A stretch of 64,000 bases of DNA from Ptiloglossa arizonensis (lineage: Eukaryota > Arthropoda > Insecta > Hymenoptera > Colletidae). The stretch lies in assembly GCF_051014685.1 (NCBI RefSeq), contig NW_027478463.1, positions 62,001 to 126,000 of the forward strand, given 5' to 3'. Below are positions 27,901-42,222 of the stretch, piece after piece (the stretch's first letter is position 1; every line of letters starts with the position of its first letter). The position numbers and the translations under genes are program-made. The notes under the pieces are model-generated. The model was not told the origin of the DNA. It did no database searches and saw nothing but the letters and a program-made list of their open reading frames with translations.

Positions 27901-30900
27901 TTGTAGTTATTGGTTTCGAGTATCAGACTTGCGAAAATTTGGTGGTTTCTCAAGCATTCCGTAACTTCAAACTCCCATATCTCGCGAACGGATTGACGAA
28001 CTAGAGAATTTCCTATTCCATCTGAAAGCAGAAACTCGCCCGATTACAACGGTACGTGTATTTTTGACCTAGGCTACAGTAGTTATTTGTTTCGAGTATC
28101 AGACTTGCGAAAATTGTGATGGTTTCTCAACCATTCCTTAACTTCAAACTCCCATATCTCGCGAACGGATTGACGAACTCGAGAATTTCCTATTGCATCT
28201 GAAAGCAGAAACTCGCCCGATTACAACGGTACGTGTATTTTTGCCCTAGGCTATAGTAGTTATTGGTTTCGAGTATCAGACTTGCGAAAATTGTGATGAT
28301 TTCTCAACCATTCCTTAACTTCAAACTCCCATATCTCGCGAACGGATTGACGAACTCGAGAATTTCCTATTGCATCTGAAAGCAGAAACTCGCCCGATTA
28401 CAACGGTACGTGCATTTTTGCCCTAGGCTATAGTAGTTATTGGTTTCGAGTATCAGACTTGCGAAAATTTTGATGGTTTCTCAACCATTCCTTCACTTCA
28501 AACTCCCATATCTCGCGAACGGAATGACGAACTCGAGAAATTCCTGTTGCATCTGAAACTCGCCCGATTACAACGGTATGTTTATTTTTCCCCTAGGCCA
28601 TTGTAGTTACTGGTTTCGAGTATCAGACTTGCGAAAATTTTGATGGTTTCTCAAGCATTCCTTAACTTCAAACTACCATACCTCGCGAACGGATTGACGA
28701 ACTCGAGAATTTCCTATTGCATCTGAAAGCAGAAACACGCCCGATTACAACGGTACGTGTATTTTTGACCTAGGCCACTCCAGTTATTGGTTTCGAGTAT
28801 CAGACCAGCGAAAATTTTGAAGGTTTCTCAACCATTACTTAACTTCAAACTCCCATATCTCGCGAACGGAATGACGAACTCGAGAAATTCCTGTTGCATC
28901 TGAAACTCGCCCGATTACAACGGTATGTTTATTTTTCCCCTAGGCCATTGTAGTTATTGGTTTCGAGTATCAGACTTGCGAAAATTTTGATGGTTTCTCA
29001 AGCATTCCTTAACTTCAAGCTACCATATAAAGCGAACGGATTGACGAACTCGAGAAATTCCTGTTGCATCTGAAACTCGCCCGATTACAACGGTACGTGT
29101 ATTTTTGACCTAGGCCATTCCAGTTATTGGTTTCGAGTATCAGACCAGCGAAAATTTTGAAGGTTTCTCAACCATTACTTAACTTCAAACTCCCATATCT
29201 CGCGAACGGATTGACGAACTCGAGAAATTCCTGTTGCATCTTAAAGCAGAAACTCGCCGGATTTCAACGGTGTGTGCATTTTTGCCCTAGGCCATAGTAG
29301 TTATTGGTTTCGAATATCAGACTTGCGAAAATTTTAATGGTTTCTCAAGCATTCAATAACTTCTAACTCCCGTATCTCGCGAACGGATTGACGAACTCGA
29401 GAAATTCCTGTTGCATCTGAAAGTGGAAACTCGCCCGATTACAAAGGTATGTGCATTTTTCCCCTATGCCTTTGTAGTTATTGGTTTCGAGTATCAGACT
29501 TGCGAAAATTTTGATGGTTTCTCAACCATTCCTTAACTTCAAACCCCCATATCTCGCGAACGGAATGACGAACTCGAGAAATTCCTGTTGCATCTGAAAG
29601 TAGAATCTCGCACGATTACAATGGTGTGTGACTTTTCCCCTAGGCCATTGTAGTTATTGGTTTCGAGTATCAGACTTGCGAAAATTTTGATGGTTTCTCA
29701 ATCATTCCTTAACTTCAAACTCCCATATCTCGCGAACGGATTGACGAACTCGAGAAATTCCTGTTGCATCTGACAGCAGAAACTCGCCCGATTACAACGG
29801 TATGTGTATTTTTCCCCTAGGCCATTGTAGTTATTGGTTTCGAGTATCAGACTTGCGAAAATTTTGATGGTTTCTCAAGCATTCCTTAACTTCAAACTCC
29901 CATATCTCGCGAACGGATTGACGAACTCGAGAATTTCCTATTGCATCTGAAAGCAGAAACTCCCCCGATTACAAGGGTATGTGTATTTTTGCCCTAGGCC
30001 ATACATGTTATTGGATGCGGGTATCAGACTTGCGAAAATTTTGATGGTTTCTCAAGCATTCCTTAACTTCAAACTCCCATATCTCGCGAACGGATTGACG
30101 AACTCGAGAATTTCCTATTGCTTCTGAAAGCAGAAACTCGCCCGATTTCGACGGTATGTGCATTTTTCCCCTAGGCCTTTGTAGTTATTGGTTTCGAGTA
30201 TCAGACTTTCGAAAATTTTGATGGCTTCTCAAGCATTCCTTAACTTCAAACTCCCGTATCTCGCGAACGGATTGACGAACTCGAGAATTTCCTATTGCAT
30301 CTGAAAGCAGAAACTCGCCCGATTTCAACGGTATGTGCATTTTTCCCCTAGGCCTTTGTAGTTATTGGTTTCGAGTATCAGACTTGCGAAAATTTTGATG
30401 GTTTCTCAAGCATTTCTTAACTTCAAACTCCCATATCTCGCGAACGGATTGACGAACTCGAGAATTTCCTATTGCATCTGAAAGCAGAAACTCGCCCGAT
30501 TACAAGGGTATGTGTATTTTTGCCCTAGGCCATACTTGTTATTGGATTCGAGTATCAGACTTGCGAAAATTTTGATGGTTTCTCAAGCATTCCTTAACTT
30601 CAAACTCCCATATCTCGCGAACGGATTGACGAACTCGAGAATTTCCTATTGCATCTGAAAGCAGAAACTCGCCCGATTTCAACGGTATGTGCATTTTTCC
30701 CCTAGGCCTTTGTAGTTAGTGGTTTCGAGTATCAGACTTGCGAAAATTTTGATGGTTTCTCAAGCATTCCTTAACTTCAAACTCCCAAATCTTGCGAACG
30801 GATTGACGAACTCGAGAATTTCCTATTGCATCTGAAAGCAGAAACTCGCCCGATTTCAACGGTATGTGCATTTTTCCCCTAGGCCTTTGTAGTTAGTGGT

Positions 30901-33900
30901 TTCGAGTATCAGACTTGCGAAAATTTTGATGGTTTCTCAAGCATTCCTTAACTTCAAACTCCCAAATCTTGCGAACGGATTGACGAACTCGAGAATTTCC
31001 TATTGCATCTGAAAGCAGAAACTCGCCCGATTTCAACGGTATGTGCATTTTTCCCCTAGGCCTTTGTAGTTATTGGTTTCGAGTATCAGACTTGCGAAAA
31101 TTTGGTGGTTTCTCAAGCATTCCGTAACTTCAAACTCCCATATCTCGCGAACGGATTGACGAACTAGAGAATTTCCTATTCCATCTGAAAGCAGAAACTC
31201 GCCCGATTACAACGGTACGTGCATTTTTGCCCTAGGCTATAGTAGTTATTGGTTTCGAGTATCAGACTTGCGAAAATTTTGATAGTTTCTCAACCATTCC
31301 TTAACTTCAAACTCCCATATCTCGCGAACGGATTGACGAACTCGAGAATTTCCTATTGCATCTGAAAGCAAAAACTCGCCCGATTTCAACGGTATGTGCA
31401 TTTTTCCCCTAGGCCATTGTAGTTATTGGTTTCTAGCATCAGAATTGCGAAAATTTTTATGGTTTCTCAACCATTTCTTAACTTCAAACTCCCATATCTC
31501 GCGAACGGATTGACGAACTCGAGAATTTTCTATTGCACCTGAAAGCAGAAACTCGCCCGATAACAACGGTACGCGCATTTTTGCCCTAGGCTATAGAAGT
31601 TATTGGTTTCGAGTATCAGACTTGCGAAAATTTTGATGGTTTCTCAACCATTCCTTAACTTCAAACTCCCATATCTCGCGAACGGAATGACGAACTCGAG
31701 AAATCCGTGTTGCATCTGAAACTCGCCCGATTACAACGGTATGTTTATTTTTCCCCTAGGCCATTGTAGTTATTGGTTTCGAGTATCAGACTTGCGAAAA
31801 TTTTGATGGTTTCTCAAGCATTCCTTAACTTCAAGCTACCATATAAAGCGAACGGATTGACGAACTCGAGAAATTCCTGTTGCATCTGAAACTCGCCCGA
31901 TTACAACGGTACGTGTATTTTTGACCTAGGCCATTCCAGTTATTGGTTTCGAGTATCAGACCAGCGAAAATTTTGAAGGTTTCTCAACCATTACTTAACT
32001 TCAAACTCCCATATCTCGCGAACGGATTGACGAACTCGAGAAATTCCTGTTGCATCTTAAAGCAGAAACTCGCCGGATTTCAACGGTGTGTGCATTTTTG
32101 CCCTAGGCCATAGTAGTTATTGGTTTCGAATATCAGACTTGCGAAAATTTTAATGGTTTCTCAAGCATTCAATAACTTCTAACTCCCGTATCTCGCGAAC
32201 GGATTGACGAACTCGAGAAATTCCTGTTGCATCTGAAAGTGGAAACTCGCCCGATTACAAAGGTATGTGCATTTTTCCCCTATGCCTTTGTAGTTATTGG
32301 TTTCGAGTATCAGACTTGCGAAAATTTTGATGGTTTCTCAACCATTCCTTAACTTCAAACCCCCATATCTCGCGAACGGAATGACGAACTCGAGAAATTC
32401 CTGTTGCATCTGAAAGTAGAATCTCGCACGATTACAATGGTGTGTGACTTTTCCCCTAGGCCATTGTAGTTATTGGTTTCGAGTATCAGACTTGCGAAAA
32501 TTTTAATGGTTTCTCAAGCATTCAATAACTTCTAACTCCCGTATCTCGCGAACGGATTGACGAACTCGAGAAATTCCTGTTGCATCTGAAAGTGGAAACT
32601 CGCCCGATTACAACGGTATGTGTATTTTTCCCCTAGGCCATTGTAGTTATTGGTTTCGAGTATCAGACTTGCGAAAATTTTGATGGTTTCTCAAGCATTC
32701 CTTGACTTCAAACTCCCATATCTCGCGAACGGATTGACGAACTCGAGAATTTCCTATTGCATCTGAAAGCAGAAACTCGCCCGATTACAAGGGTATGTGT
32801 ATTTTTGCCCTAGGCCATACTTGTTATTGGATTCGAGTATCAGACTTGCGAAAATTTTGATGGTTTCTCAAGCATTCCTTAACTTCAAACTCCCATATCT
32901 CGCGAACGGATTGACGAACTCGAGAATTTTCTATTGCATCTGAAAGCAGAAACTCGCCCGATTTCAACGGTATGTGCATTTTTCCCCTAGGCCTTTGTAG
33001 TTATTGGTTTCGAGTATCAGACTTGCGAAAATTTTGATGGTTTCTCAAGCATTCCTTAACTTCAAACTCCCATATCTCGCGAACGGATTGACGAACTCGA
33101 GAATTTCCTATTGCATCTGAAAGCAGAAACTCGCCCGATTTCAACGGTATGTGCATTTTTCCCCTAGGCCTTTGTAGTTATTTGTTTCGAGTATCAGACT
33201 TGCGAAAATTTTGATGGTTTCTCAAGCATTCCGTAACTTCAAACTCCCATATCTCGCGAACGGATTGACGAACTCGAGAATTTCCTATTCCATCTGAAAG
33301 CAGAAACTCGCCCGATTACAACGGTACGTCTATTTTTGACCTAGGCTATAGTAGTTATTTGTTTCGAGTATCAGACTTGCGAAAATTGTGATGGTTTCTC
33401 AACCATACCTTAACTTCAAACTCCCAAATCTCGCGAACGGATTGACGAACTCGAGAATTTCCTATTGCATCTGAAAGCAGAAACTCGCCCGAATACAACG
33501 GTACGTGTATTTTTGCCCTAGGCTATAGTAGTTATTGGTTTCGAGTATCAGACTTGCGAAAATTGTGATGATTTCTCAACCATTCCTTAACTTCAAACTC
33601 CCATATCTCGCGAACGGATTGACGAACTCGAGAATTTCCTATTGCATCTGAAAGCAGAAACTCGCCCGATTACAACGGTACGTGCATTTTTGCCCTAGGC
33701 TATAGTAGTTATTGGTTTCGAGTATCAGACTTGCGAAAATTTTGATGGTTTCTCAACCATTCCTTAACTTCAAACCCCCATATCTCGCGAACGGATTGAC
33801 GAACTCGAGAATTTCCTGTTGCATCTGAAAGCAAAAACTCGCACGATTACAATGGTGTGTGACTTTTCCCCTAGGCTATTGTAGTTATTGGTTTCGAGTA

Positions 33901-36350
33901 TCAGACTTGCGAAAATTTTGATGGTTTCTCAATCATTCCTTAACTTCAAACTCCCATATCTCGCGAACGGATTAACGTACTCGAGAAATTCCTGTTGCAT
34001 CTGACAGCAGAAACTCGCCCGATTACAACGGTATGTTTATTTTTCCCCTAGGCCATTGTAGTTATTGGTTTCTAGCATCAGAATTGCGAAAATTTTGATG
34101 GTTTCTCAACCATTTCTTAACTTCAAACTCCCATATCTCGCGAACGGATTGACGAACTCGAGAATTTTCTATTGCACCTGAAGCAGAAACTCGCCCGATA
34201 ACAACGGTACGCGCATTTTTGCCCTAGGCTATAGAAGTTATTGGTTTCGAGTATCAGACTTGCGAAAATTTTGATGGTTTCTCAACCATTCCTTAACTTC
34301 AAACTCCCATATCTCGCGAACGGAATGACGAACTCGAGAAATTCGTGTTGCATCTGAAACTCGCCCGATTACAACGGTATGTTTATTTTTCCCCTAGGCC
34401 ATTGTAGTTATTGGTTTCGAGTATCAGACTTGCGAAAATTTTGATGGTTTCTCAAGCATTCCTTAACTTCAAGCTACCATATAAAGCGAACGGATTGACG
34501 AACTCGAGAAATTCCTGTTGCATCTGAAACTCGCCCGATTACAACGGTACGTGTATTTTTGACCTAGGCCATTCCAGTTATTGGTTTCGAGTATCAGACC
34601 AGCGAAAATTTTGAAGGTTTCTCAACCATTACTTAACTTCAAACTCCCATATCTCGCGAACGGATTGACGAACTCGAGAAATTCCTGTTGCATCTTAAAG
34701 CAGAAACTCGCCGGATTTCAACGGTGTGTGCATTTTTGCCCTAGGCCATAGTAGTTATTGGTTTCGAATATCAGACTTGCGAAAATTTTAATGGTTTCTC
34801 AAGCATTCAATAACTTCTAACTCCCGTATCTCGCGAACGGATTGACGAACTCGAGAAATTCCTGTTGCATCTGAAAGTGGAAACTCGCCCGATTACAAAG
34901 GTATGTGCATTTTTCCCCTATGCCTTTGTAGTTATTGGTTTCGAGTATCAGACTTGCGAAAATTTTGATGGTTTCTCAACCATTCCTTAACTTCAAACCC
35001 CCATATCTCGCGAACGGAATGACGAACTCGAGAAATTCCTGTTGCATCTGAAAGTAGAAACTCGCCCGATTACAAGGGTATGTGTATTTTTGCCCTAGGC
35101 CATACTTGTTATTGGATTCGAGTATCAGACTTGCGAAAATTTTGATGGTTTCTCAAGCATTCCTTAACTTCAAACTCCCATATCTCGCGAACGGATTGAC
35201 GAACTCGAGAATTTTCTATTGCATCTGAAAGCAGAAACTCGCCCGATTTCAACGGTATGTGCATTTTTCCCCTAGGCCTTTGTAGTTATTGGTTTCGAGT
35301 ATCAGACTTGCGAAAATTTTGATGGTTTCTCAAGCATTCCTTAACTTCAAACTCCCATATCTCGCGAACGGATTGACGAACTCGAGAATTTCCTATTGCA
35401 TCTGAAAGCAGAAACTCGCCCGATTTCAACGGTATGTGCATTTTTCCCCTAGGCCTTTGTAGTTATTGGTTTCGAGTATCAGACTTGCGAAAATTTTGAT
35501 GGTTTCTCAAGCATTCCGTAACTTCAAACTCCCATATCTCGCGAACGGATTGACGAACTCGAGAATTTCCTATTCCATCTGAAAGCAGAAACTCGCCCGA
35601 ATACAACGGTACGTCTATTTTTGACCTAGGCTATAGTAGTTATTTGTTTCGAGTATCAGACTTGCGAAAATTGTGATGGTTTCTCAACCATACCTTAACT
35701 TCAAACTCCCATATCTCGCGAACGGATTGACGAACTCGAGAATTTCCTATTGCATCTGAAAGCAGAAACTCGCCCGATTACAACGGTACGTGTATTTTTG
35801 CCCTAGGCTATAGTAGTTATTGGTTTCGAGTATCAGACTTGCGAAAATTGTGATGATTTCTCAACCATTCCTTAACTTCAAACTCCCATATCTCTCGAAC
35901 GGATTGACGAACTCGAGAATTTCCTATTGCATCTGAAAGCAGAAACTCGCCCGATTACAACGGTACGTGCATTTTTGCCCTAGGCTATAGTAGTTATTGG
36001 TTTCGAGTATCAGACTTGCGAAAATTTTGATGGTTTCTCAACCATTCCTTAACTTCAAACCCCCATATCTCGCGAACGGATTGACGAACTCGAGAATTTC
36101 CTGTTGCATCTGAAAGCAAAAACTCGCACGATTACAATGGTGTGTGACTTTTCCCCTAGGCTATTGTAGTTATTGGTTTCGAGTATCAGACTTGCGAAAA
36201 TTTTGATGGTTTCTCAATCATTCCTTAACTTCAAACTCCCATATCTCGCGAACGGATTAACGTACTCGAGAAATTCCTGTTGCATCTGACAGCAGAAACT
36301 CGCCCGATTACAACGGTATGTTTATTTTTCCCCTAGGCCATTGTAGTTAT
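22000..36350. repeat. long shuffled higher-order blocks with a CATATAAAGCGAACGG monomer
   Basis: An unusual monomer in which ATCTCGCG is replaced by ATAAAGCG (TATAAAG at 22,170, 23,747, 29,026, 31,842 and 34,480) marks successive copies of a larger block. After it come the CAGACCAGCG/TTTTGAAGG monomer, a GCCGGATTTCAACGGTGTG monomer in most copies, and a CCCCTATGCC linker monomer. The last three spacings, 2,816 and 2,638 bp, are 16 and 15 monomers minus 16 and 17 bp, which reflects included shortened monomers. A second marker, GGTACGTCTATTTTTGACC, occurs at 25,231, 33,326 and 35,611. Confidence 0.75.
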
Positions 36351-37200
36351 TGGTTTCGAGTATCAGACTTGCGAAAATTTTGATGGTTTCTCAAGCATTC
36401 CTTAACTTCAAACTCCCATATCTCGCGAACGGATTGACGAACTCGAGAATTTCCTATTGCATCTGAAAGCAGAAACTCGCCCGATTACAAGGGTATGTGT
36501 ATTTTTGCCCTAGGCCATACTTGTTGTTGGATTCGAGTATCAGACTTGCGAAAATTTTGATGGTTTCTCAAGCATTCCTTAACTTCAAACTCCCATATCT
36601 CGCGAACGGATTGACGAACTCGAGAATTTCCTATTGCATCTGAAAGCAAAAACTCGCCCGATTTCAACGGTATGTGCATTTTTCCCCTAGGCCTTTGTAG
36701 TTATTGGTTTCGAGTACCAGACTTGCGAACATTTTGATGGTTTCTCAAGCATTCCGTAACTTCAAACTCCCATATCTCGCGAACGGATTGACGAACTCGA
36801 GAATTTCCTATTCCATCTGAAAGCAGAAACTCGCCCGATTACAACGGTACGTGTATTTTTGACCTAGGCTATAGTAGTTATTTGTTTCGATTATCAGACT
36901 TGCGAAAATTGTGATGGTTTCTCAACCATTCCTTAACTTCAAACTCCCATATCTCGCGAACTGATTGACGAACTCGAGAATTTCCTATTGCATCTGAAAA
37001 CAGAAACTCGCCCGATTACAACGGTACGTGCATTTTTGCCCTAGGCTATAATAGTTATTGGTTTCGAGTATCAGACTTGCGAAAATTGTGATGGTTTCTC
37101 AACCATTCCTTAACTTCAAACTCCCATATCTCGCGAACGGATTGACGAACTCGAGAATTTCCTATTGCATCTGAAAGCAGAAACTCGCCCGATTACAACG

Positions 37201-40200
37201 GTATGTGTATTTTTCCCCTAGGCCATTGTAGTTATTGGTTTCTAGCATCAGAATTGCGAAAATTTTTATGGTTTCTCAACCATTCCTTAATTTCAAACTC
37301 CAATATCTCGCGTACGGATTGACGAACTCGAGAATTTCCTATTGCATCTGAAAGCAGAAACTCGCCCGATTACATCGGTATGTGTATTTTTGCCCTAGGC
37401 CATAGTTGTTATTGGATTCGAGTATCAGACTTGCGAAAATTTTGATGGTTTCTCAAGCATTCCTTAACTTCAAACTCCCATATCTCGCGAACGGATTGAC
37501 GAACTCGAGAAACTCCTGTTGCATCTGAAAGCAGATACTCGCCCGATTACAACGGTATGTGTATTTTCCCCCTAGGCCATTGTAGTTATTGGTTTCGAGT
37601 ATCAGACTTGCGAAAATTTTGATGGTTTCTCAAGCATTCCTTAACTTCAAACTCCCATATCTCGCGTACGGATTGACGAACTCGAGAATTTCATGTTGCA
37701 CCTGACAGCAGAAACTCGCCCGATTACAACGGTATGTTTATTTTTCCCCTAGGCCATTGTAGTTATTGGATTCGAGTATCAGAATTGCCAAAATTTTGAT
37801 GGTTTCTCAAGCTTTCCTTAACTTCAAACTACCATATCTCGCGAACGGATTGACGAACTCGAGAATTTCCTATTGCATCTGAAAGTGGAAACTCGCCCGA
37901 TTACAAAGGTGTGTGTATTTTTCCCCTAGGTGTTTGTAGTTATTGGTTTCGAGTATCAGAATTGCGAGAATTCTGATGGTTTCTCAACCATTCCTTAACT
38001 TTAAACTCCCATATCTCGCGAACGGAAAGACGCACTCCAGAAATTCCTGTTGCATCTGAAAGTGGAAACTCGCCCGATTACAAAGGTATGTGCACTTTTC
38101 CCCTAGGCCTTTGCAGTTATTGGTTTCGAGTATCAGACTTGCGAAAATTTTGATGGTTTCTCAACCATTCCTTAACTTCAAACTCCCATATCTCGCGAAC
38201 GGAATGACGAACTCGTGAAATTCCTGTTGCATCTGAAAGTAGAAACTCGCACGATTACAATGGTGTGTGTACTTTTCCCCTAGGCTATTCCAGTTATTGG
38301 TTTCGAGTATCAGACTTGCGAAAATTTTGAAGGTTTCTCAATCATTCCTTAACTTCAAACTTCCATATCTCACGAACGGATTGAAGAACTCGAGAATTTC
38401 CTATTGCATCTGATAGCAGAAACTCGCCCGATTACAACGGTACGTGTACTTTTCCCCATGGCCTTTGTAGTTATTGGTTTCGAGTATCAGACTTGCGAAA
38501 ATTTTGATGGTTCCTCAACCATTCCTTAACTTCAAACTCCCATATCTCGCGAACGGAATGACCAACTCGAGAAATTCCTGTTGCATCTGAAAGTATAAAC
38601 TCGCACGATTACAATGGTGTGTGTACTTTTCACCTAGGCCATTCCAGTTATTGGTTTCGTGTATCAGACTTGCGAAAATTTTGATGGTTTCTCAACCATT
38701 CCTTAACTTCAAACTACCATATCTCGCGAACGGATTGACGAACTCGAGAAGTTCCTGTAGCATCTGAAAGTGGAAACTCGCCCGATTACAAAGGTATGTG
38801 CATTTTTCCCCTAAGCCTTTGTAGTTATTGGTTTCGAGTATCAGACTTGCGAAAATTTTGATGGTTTCCCAGCCATTCCTTAGCTTCAAACTCCCATATC
38901 TCGCGAACGGAATGACGAACTCGAGAAATTCCTGTTGCATCTGAAAGTAGAGACTCGCCCGATTAGAATGGTGTGTGTACTTTTCCCCTAGGCCATGCCA
39001 GTTATTGGTTTCGAGTATCAGACTTGCGAAAATTTTGAAGGTTTCTCAATCATTCCTTAACTTCAAACTTCCATATCTCGCGAACGGATTGAAGAACTCG
39101 AGAATTTCCTATTGCATCTGATAGCAGAAACTCGCCCGATTACAACGGTACGTGTACTTTTCCCCAAGGCCTTTGTAGTTATTGTTTTCGAGTATCAGAC
39201 TTGCGAATATTGTGATGGTTTCTCAACCATTCCTTAACTTCAAACTCCCATATCTCGCGAACGGAATGACGAACTCGAGAAATTCCTGTTGCATCTGAAA
39301 GTGGAAACTCGCCCGATTACAAAGGTATGTGCATTTTTCCCCTATGCCTTTGTAGTTATTGGTTTCGAGTATCAGACTTGCGAAAATTTTGATGGTTTCT
39401 CAATCATTCCTTAACTTCAAACTTCCATATCTCGCGAACGGATTGACGAACTCGAGAATTTCCTATTGCATCTAAAAGCAGAAACTCGCCCGATTACAGC
39501 GGTATGTGTATTTTGCCCTAGGCCATACCAGTAATTGGTTTCGAGTATCAGCCCAGCGAAAGTTTTGAAGGTTTCTCAACCATTCCTTAACTTCAAACTC
39601 CCATATCTCGCGAACGGATTGACGAACTCGAGAAATTCCTGTTGCATCTGAAAGCAGAAACTCGCCCGATTTCAACGGTATGTGTAATTTTCCCCTAGGC
39701 CATTCTAGTTATTGGTTTCGAGTATCAGACTTGCGAAAATTTTGATGGTTTCTCAACCATTCCTTACCTTCAAACTACCATATCTCGCGAACGGATTGAC
39801 GAACTCTAGAATATCCTATTGCATCTGAAAGCAGAAACACGCCCGATTACAACGGTACGTGTGTTTTTCACCTAGGCCTGTGTAGTTATTGGTTTCGGGT
39901 ATCAGACATGCGAAAATTTTGATAGTTTCTCAACCATTCCTTAACTTCGAACTCCCATTTCTCGCGAACGGATTGACGAACTCGAGAAATTCCTGTTGCA
40001 TCTGAAAGTAGAAACTCGCCCGATTACAAAGATATGTGTGTTTTTCACCTAGGCCTTTGTAGTTATTGGTTTCGAGTATCAGACTTGCGAAAATTTTGAT
40101 AGTTTCCCAGCCATTCCTTAAATTCGAACTTCCATTTCTCGCGAACGGATTGACGAACTCTAGAATATCCTATTGCATCTGAAAGCAGAAACTCGACCGA

Positions 40201-40529
40201 TTACAATGATGTGTGCACTTTTCCCCTAGGCCTTTGTAGTTACTGGTTTCGAGTATCAGACTTTCGAAAATTTCGATGGTTTCTCAACCATTCCTTAACT
40301 TCAAACTCCCATATCTCGCGAACGGATTGACGAACTCGAGAAATTCCTGTTGCATCTGAAAGCAGAAACTCGCCCGATTACAATGATGTGTGCACATTTC
40401 CCCTAGGCCTTTGTAGTTACTGGTTTCGAGTATCAGAATTTCGAAAATTTTGATGGTTTCCCAAGCATTCCTTAACTTCAAACTCCCATATCTCGCGAAC
40501 GGATTGACGAACTCCAGAAATTCCTGTTG
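37201..40529. repeat. transitional satellite stretch between two monomer domains
   Basis: The 177-bp period continues, but monomers here combine left-domain and right-domain features and carry more private changes. Examples are TTCATGTTGCACCTG near 37,690, CTAGGTGTTTGTAG near 37,930, AATTGCGAGAATTCTG near 37,962, AAAGACGCACTCC near 38,027 and a CCCATGGCC linker near 38,455. Upstream most monomers read GAATTTCCTATTGC; downstream most read GAAATTCCTGTTGC. The exact boundary is a judgement. Greater divergence at such junctions is commonly seen where two homogenised subfamilies meet. Confidence 0.7.
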
Positions 40530-42222
40530 CATCTGAAATTAGAAACTCGCCCGATTACAAAGATATGTGTGTTTTTCCCCTAGGCCTAAGTAGTTATTGG
40601 TTTCGAGTGTCAGCCCAGCGAAAATTTTGAAGGTTTCTCAACCATTCCTTAACTTCAAACTCCCATATCTCGTGAACGGATTGACGAACTCGAGAAATTC
40701 CTGTTGCATCTGAAAGTGGAAACTCGCCCGATTACAACGGTATGCGTATTTCTCCCCTAGGCCTATGTAGTTATTGGTTTCGAGTATCAGACTTGCGTAA
40801 ATTTTGATGGTTTCCCAACCTATCCTTAATTTCAAACTCCCATATCTCACGAACGGATTGACGAACTCGAGAAATTCCTGTTGCATCTGAAAGCAGAAAC
40901 TCGCCCGATTACAATGATGTGTGCACTTTTCCCCTAGGCCTTTGTAGTTACTGGTTTCGAGTATCAGACTTTCGAAAATTTTGGTGATATCTCAAGCATT
41001 CCTTAACTTCAAACTCCCATATCTCGCGAACGGAATGACGAACTCGAGAAATTCCCGTTGCATCTGAAAGTGGAAACTCGCCCGATTACAAAGGTATGTG
41101 CATTTTCCCCTAGGCCTTTGTAGTTATTGGTTTCGGGTATCAGACTTGCGAAAATTTTGATGGATCCTCAACCATTCCTTAAATTCAAACACCCATACCT
41201 TGCGAACGGATTGACGAACTCGAGAAATTCCTGTTGCATCTGAAAGTAGACACTTGCACGATTACAAGGGTGTGTGTACTTTTCCCCTAGGCCATTCCAG
41301 TTATTGGTTTCGAGTATCAGAATTGCGAAAATTTTGATAGTTTCCCAGCCATTCCTTAACTTCAAACTCCCATATCTCGCGAACGGATTGACGAACTCGA
41401 GAAATTCCTGTTGCATCTGAAATTAGAAACTCGCCCGATTACAAAGATATGTGTGTTTTTCCCCTAGGCCTAAGTAGTTATTGGTTTCGAGTGTCAGCCC
41501 AGCGAAAATTTTGAAGGTTTCTCAACCATTCCTTAACTTCAAACTCCCATATCTCGTGAACGGATTGACGAACTCGAGAAATTCCTGTTGCATCTGAAAG
41601 TGGAAACTCGCCCGATTACAACGGTATGCGTATTTCTCCCCTAGGCCTATGTAGTTATTGGTTTCGAGTATCAGACTTGCGTAAATTTTGATGGTTTCCC
41701 AACCTATCCTTAATTTCAAACTCCCATATCTCACGAACGGATTGACGAACTCGAGAAATTCCTGTTGCATCTGAAAGCAGAAACTCGCCCGATTACAATG
41801 ATGTGTGCACTTTTCCCCTAGGCCTTTGTAGTTACTGGTTTCGAGTATCAGACTTTCGAAAATTTTGGTGATATCTCAAGCATTCCTTAACTTCAAACTC
41901 CCATATCTCGCGAACGGAATGACGAACTCGAGAAATTCCCGTTGCATCTGAAAGTGGAAACTCGCCCGATTACAAAGGTATGTGCATTTTCCCCTAGGCC
42001 TTTGTAGTTATTGGTTTCGGGTATCAGACTTGCGAAAATTTTGATGGATCCTCAACCATTCCTTAAATTCAAACTCCCATACCTTGCGAACGGATTGACG
42101 AACTCGAGAAATTCCTGTTGCATCTGAAAGTAGACACTTGCACGATTACAAGGGTGTGTGTACTTTTCCCCTAGGCCATTCCAGTTATTGGTTTCGAGTA
42201 TCAGAATTGCGAAAATTTTGAT
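40530..42222. repeat. 884-bp tandem duplication of five monomers
   Basis: The segment starting CATCTGAAATTAG at 40,530 is repeated from 41,414, an offset of 884 bp (5 x 177 minus 1). About 810 bp can be aligned, to 41,339 and 42,222. I saw one difference (A at 41,191 against T in the second copy). Both copies carry the same private one-base shortening (GTGCATTTTCCCCTAGG), so the duplication is younger than that deletion. Confidence 0.88.

Larger units (their letters stand above)
1..37200. repeat. 177-bp satellite array, left domain
   Basis: Head-to-tail tandem repeat with a 177-bp period. For example the GCGAACGGATTGAC block recurs at 107, 284 and 461. All monomers keep one orientation. Each monomer contains, in order, TCGCGAACGGATTGACGA, ACTCGAG, a TGCATCTGA block, ACTCGCCCGATT, GGTA(T/C)GTG, CCTAGG, AGTTATTGGTTTCGAG, ATCAGA, CGAAAATTTTGATGG and ACTTCAAACTCCCATAT. 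This domain is dominated by GAATTTCCTATTGCATCTG monomers with GATTACAACGG, GATTTCAACGG or ATTACAAGGG linkers. Monomer types recur in multi-monomer blocks rather than at random. Some monomers are 176 bp (TTAATTCAAAC lacking one base) or 170 bp (7-bp loss). No gene, RNA gene or other mobile element is visible. A centromeric or pericentromeric role is inference from the monomer length and array size. Confidence 0.97.
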
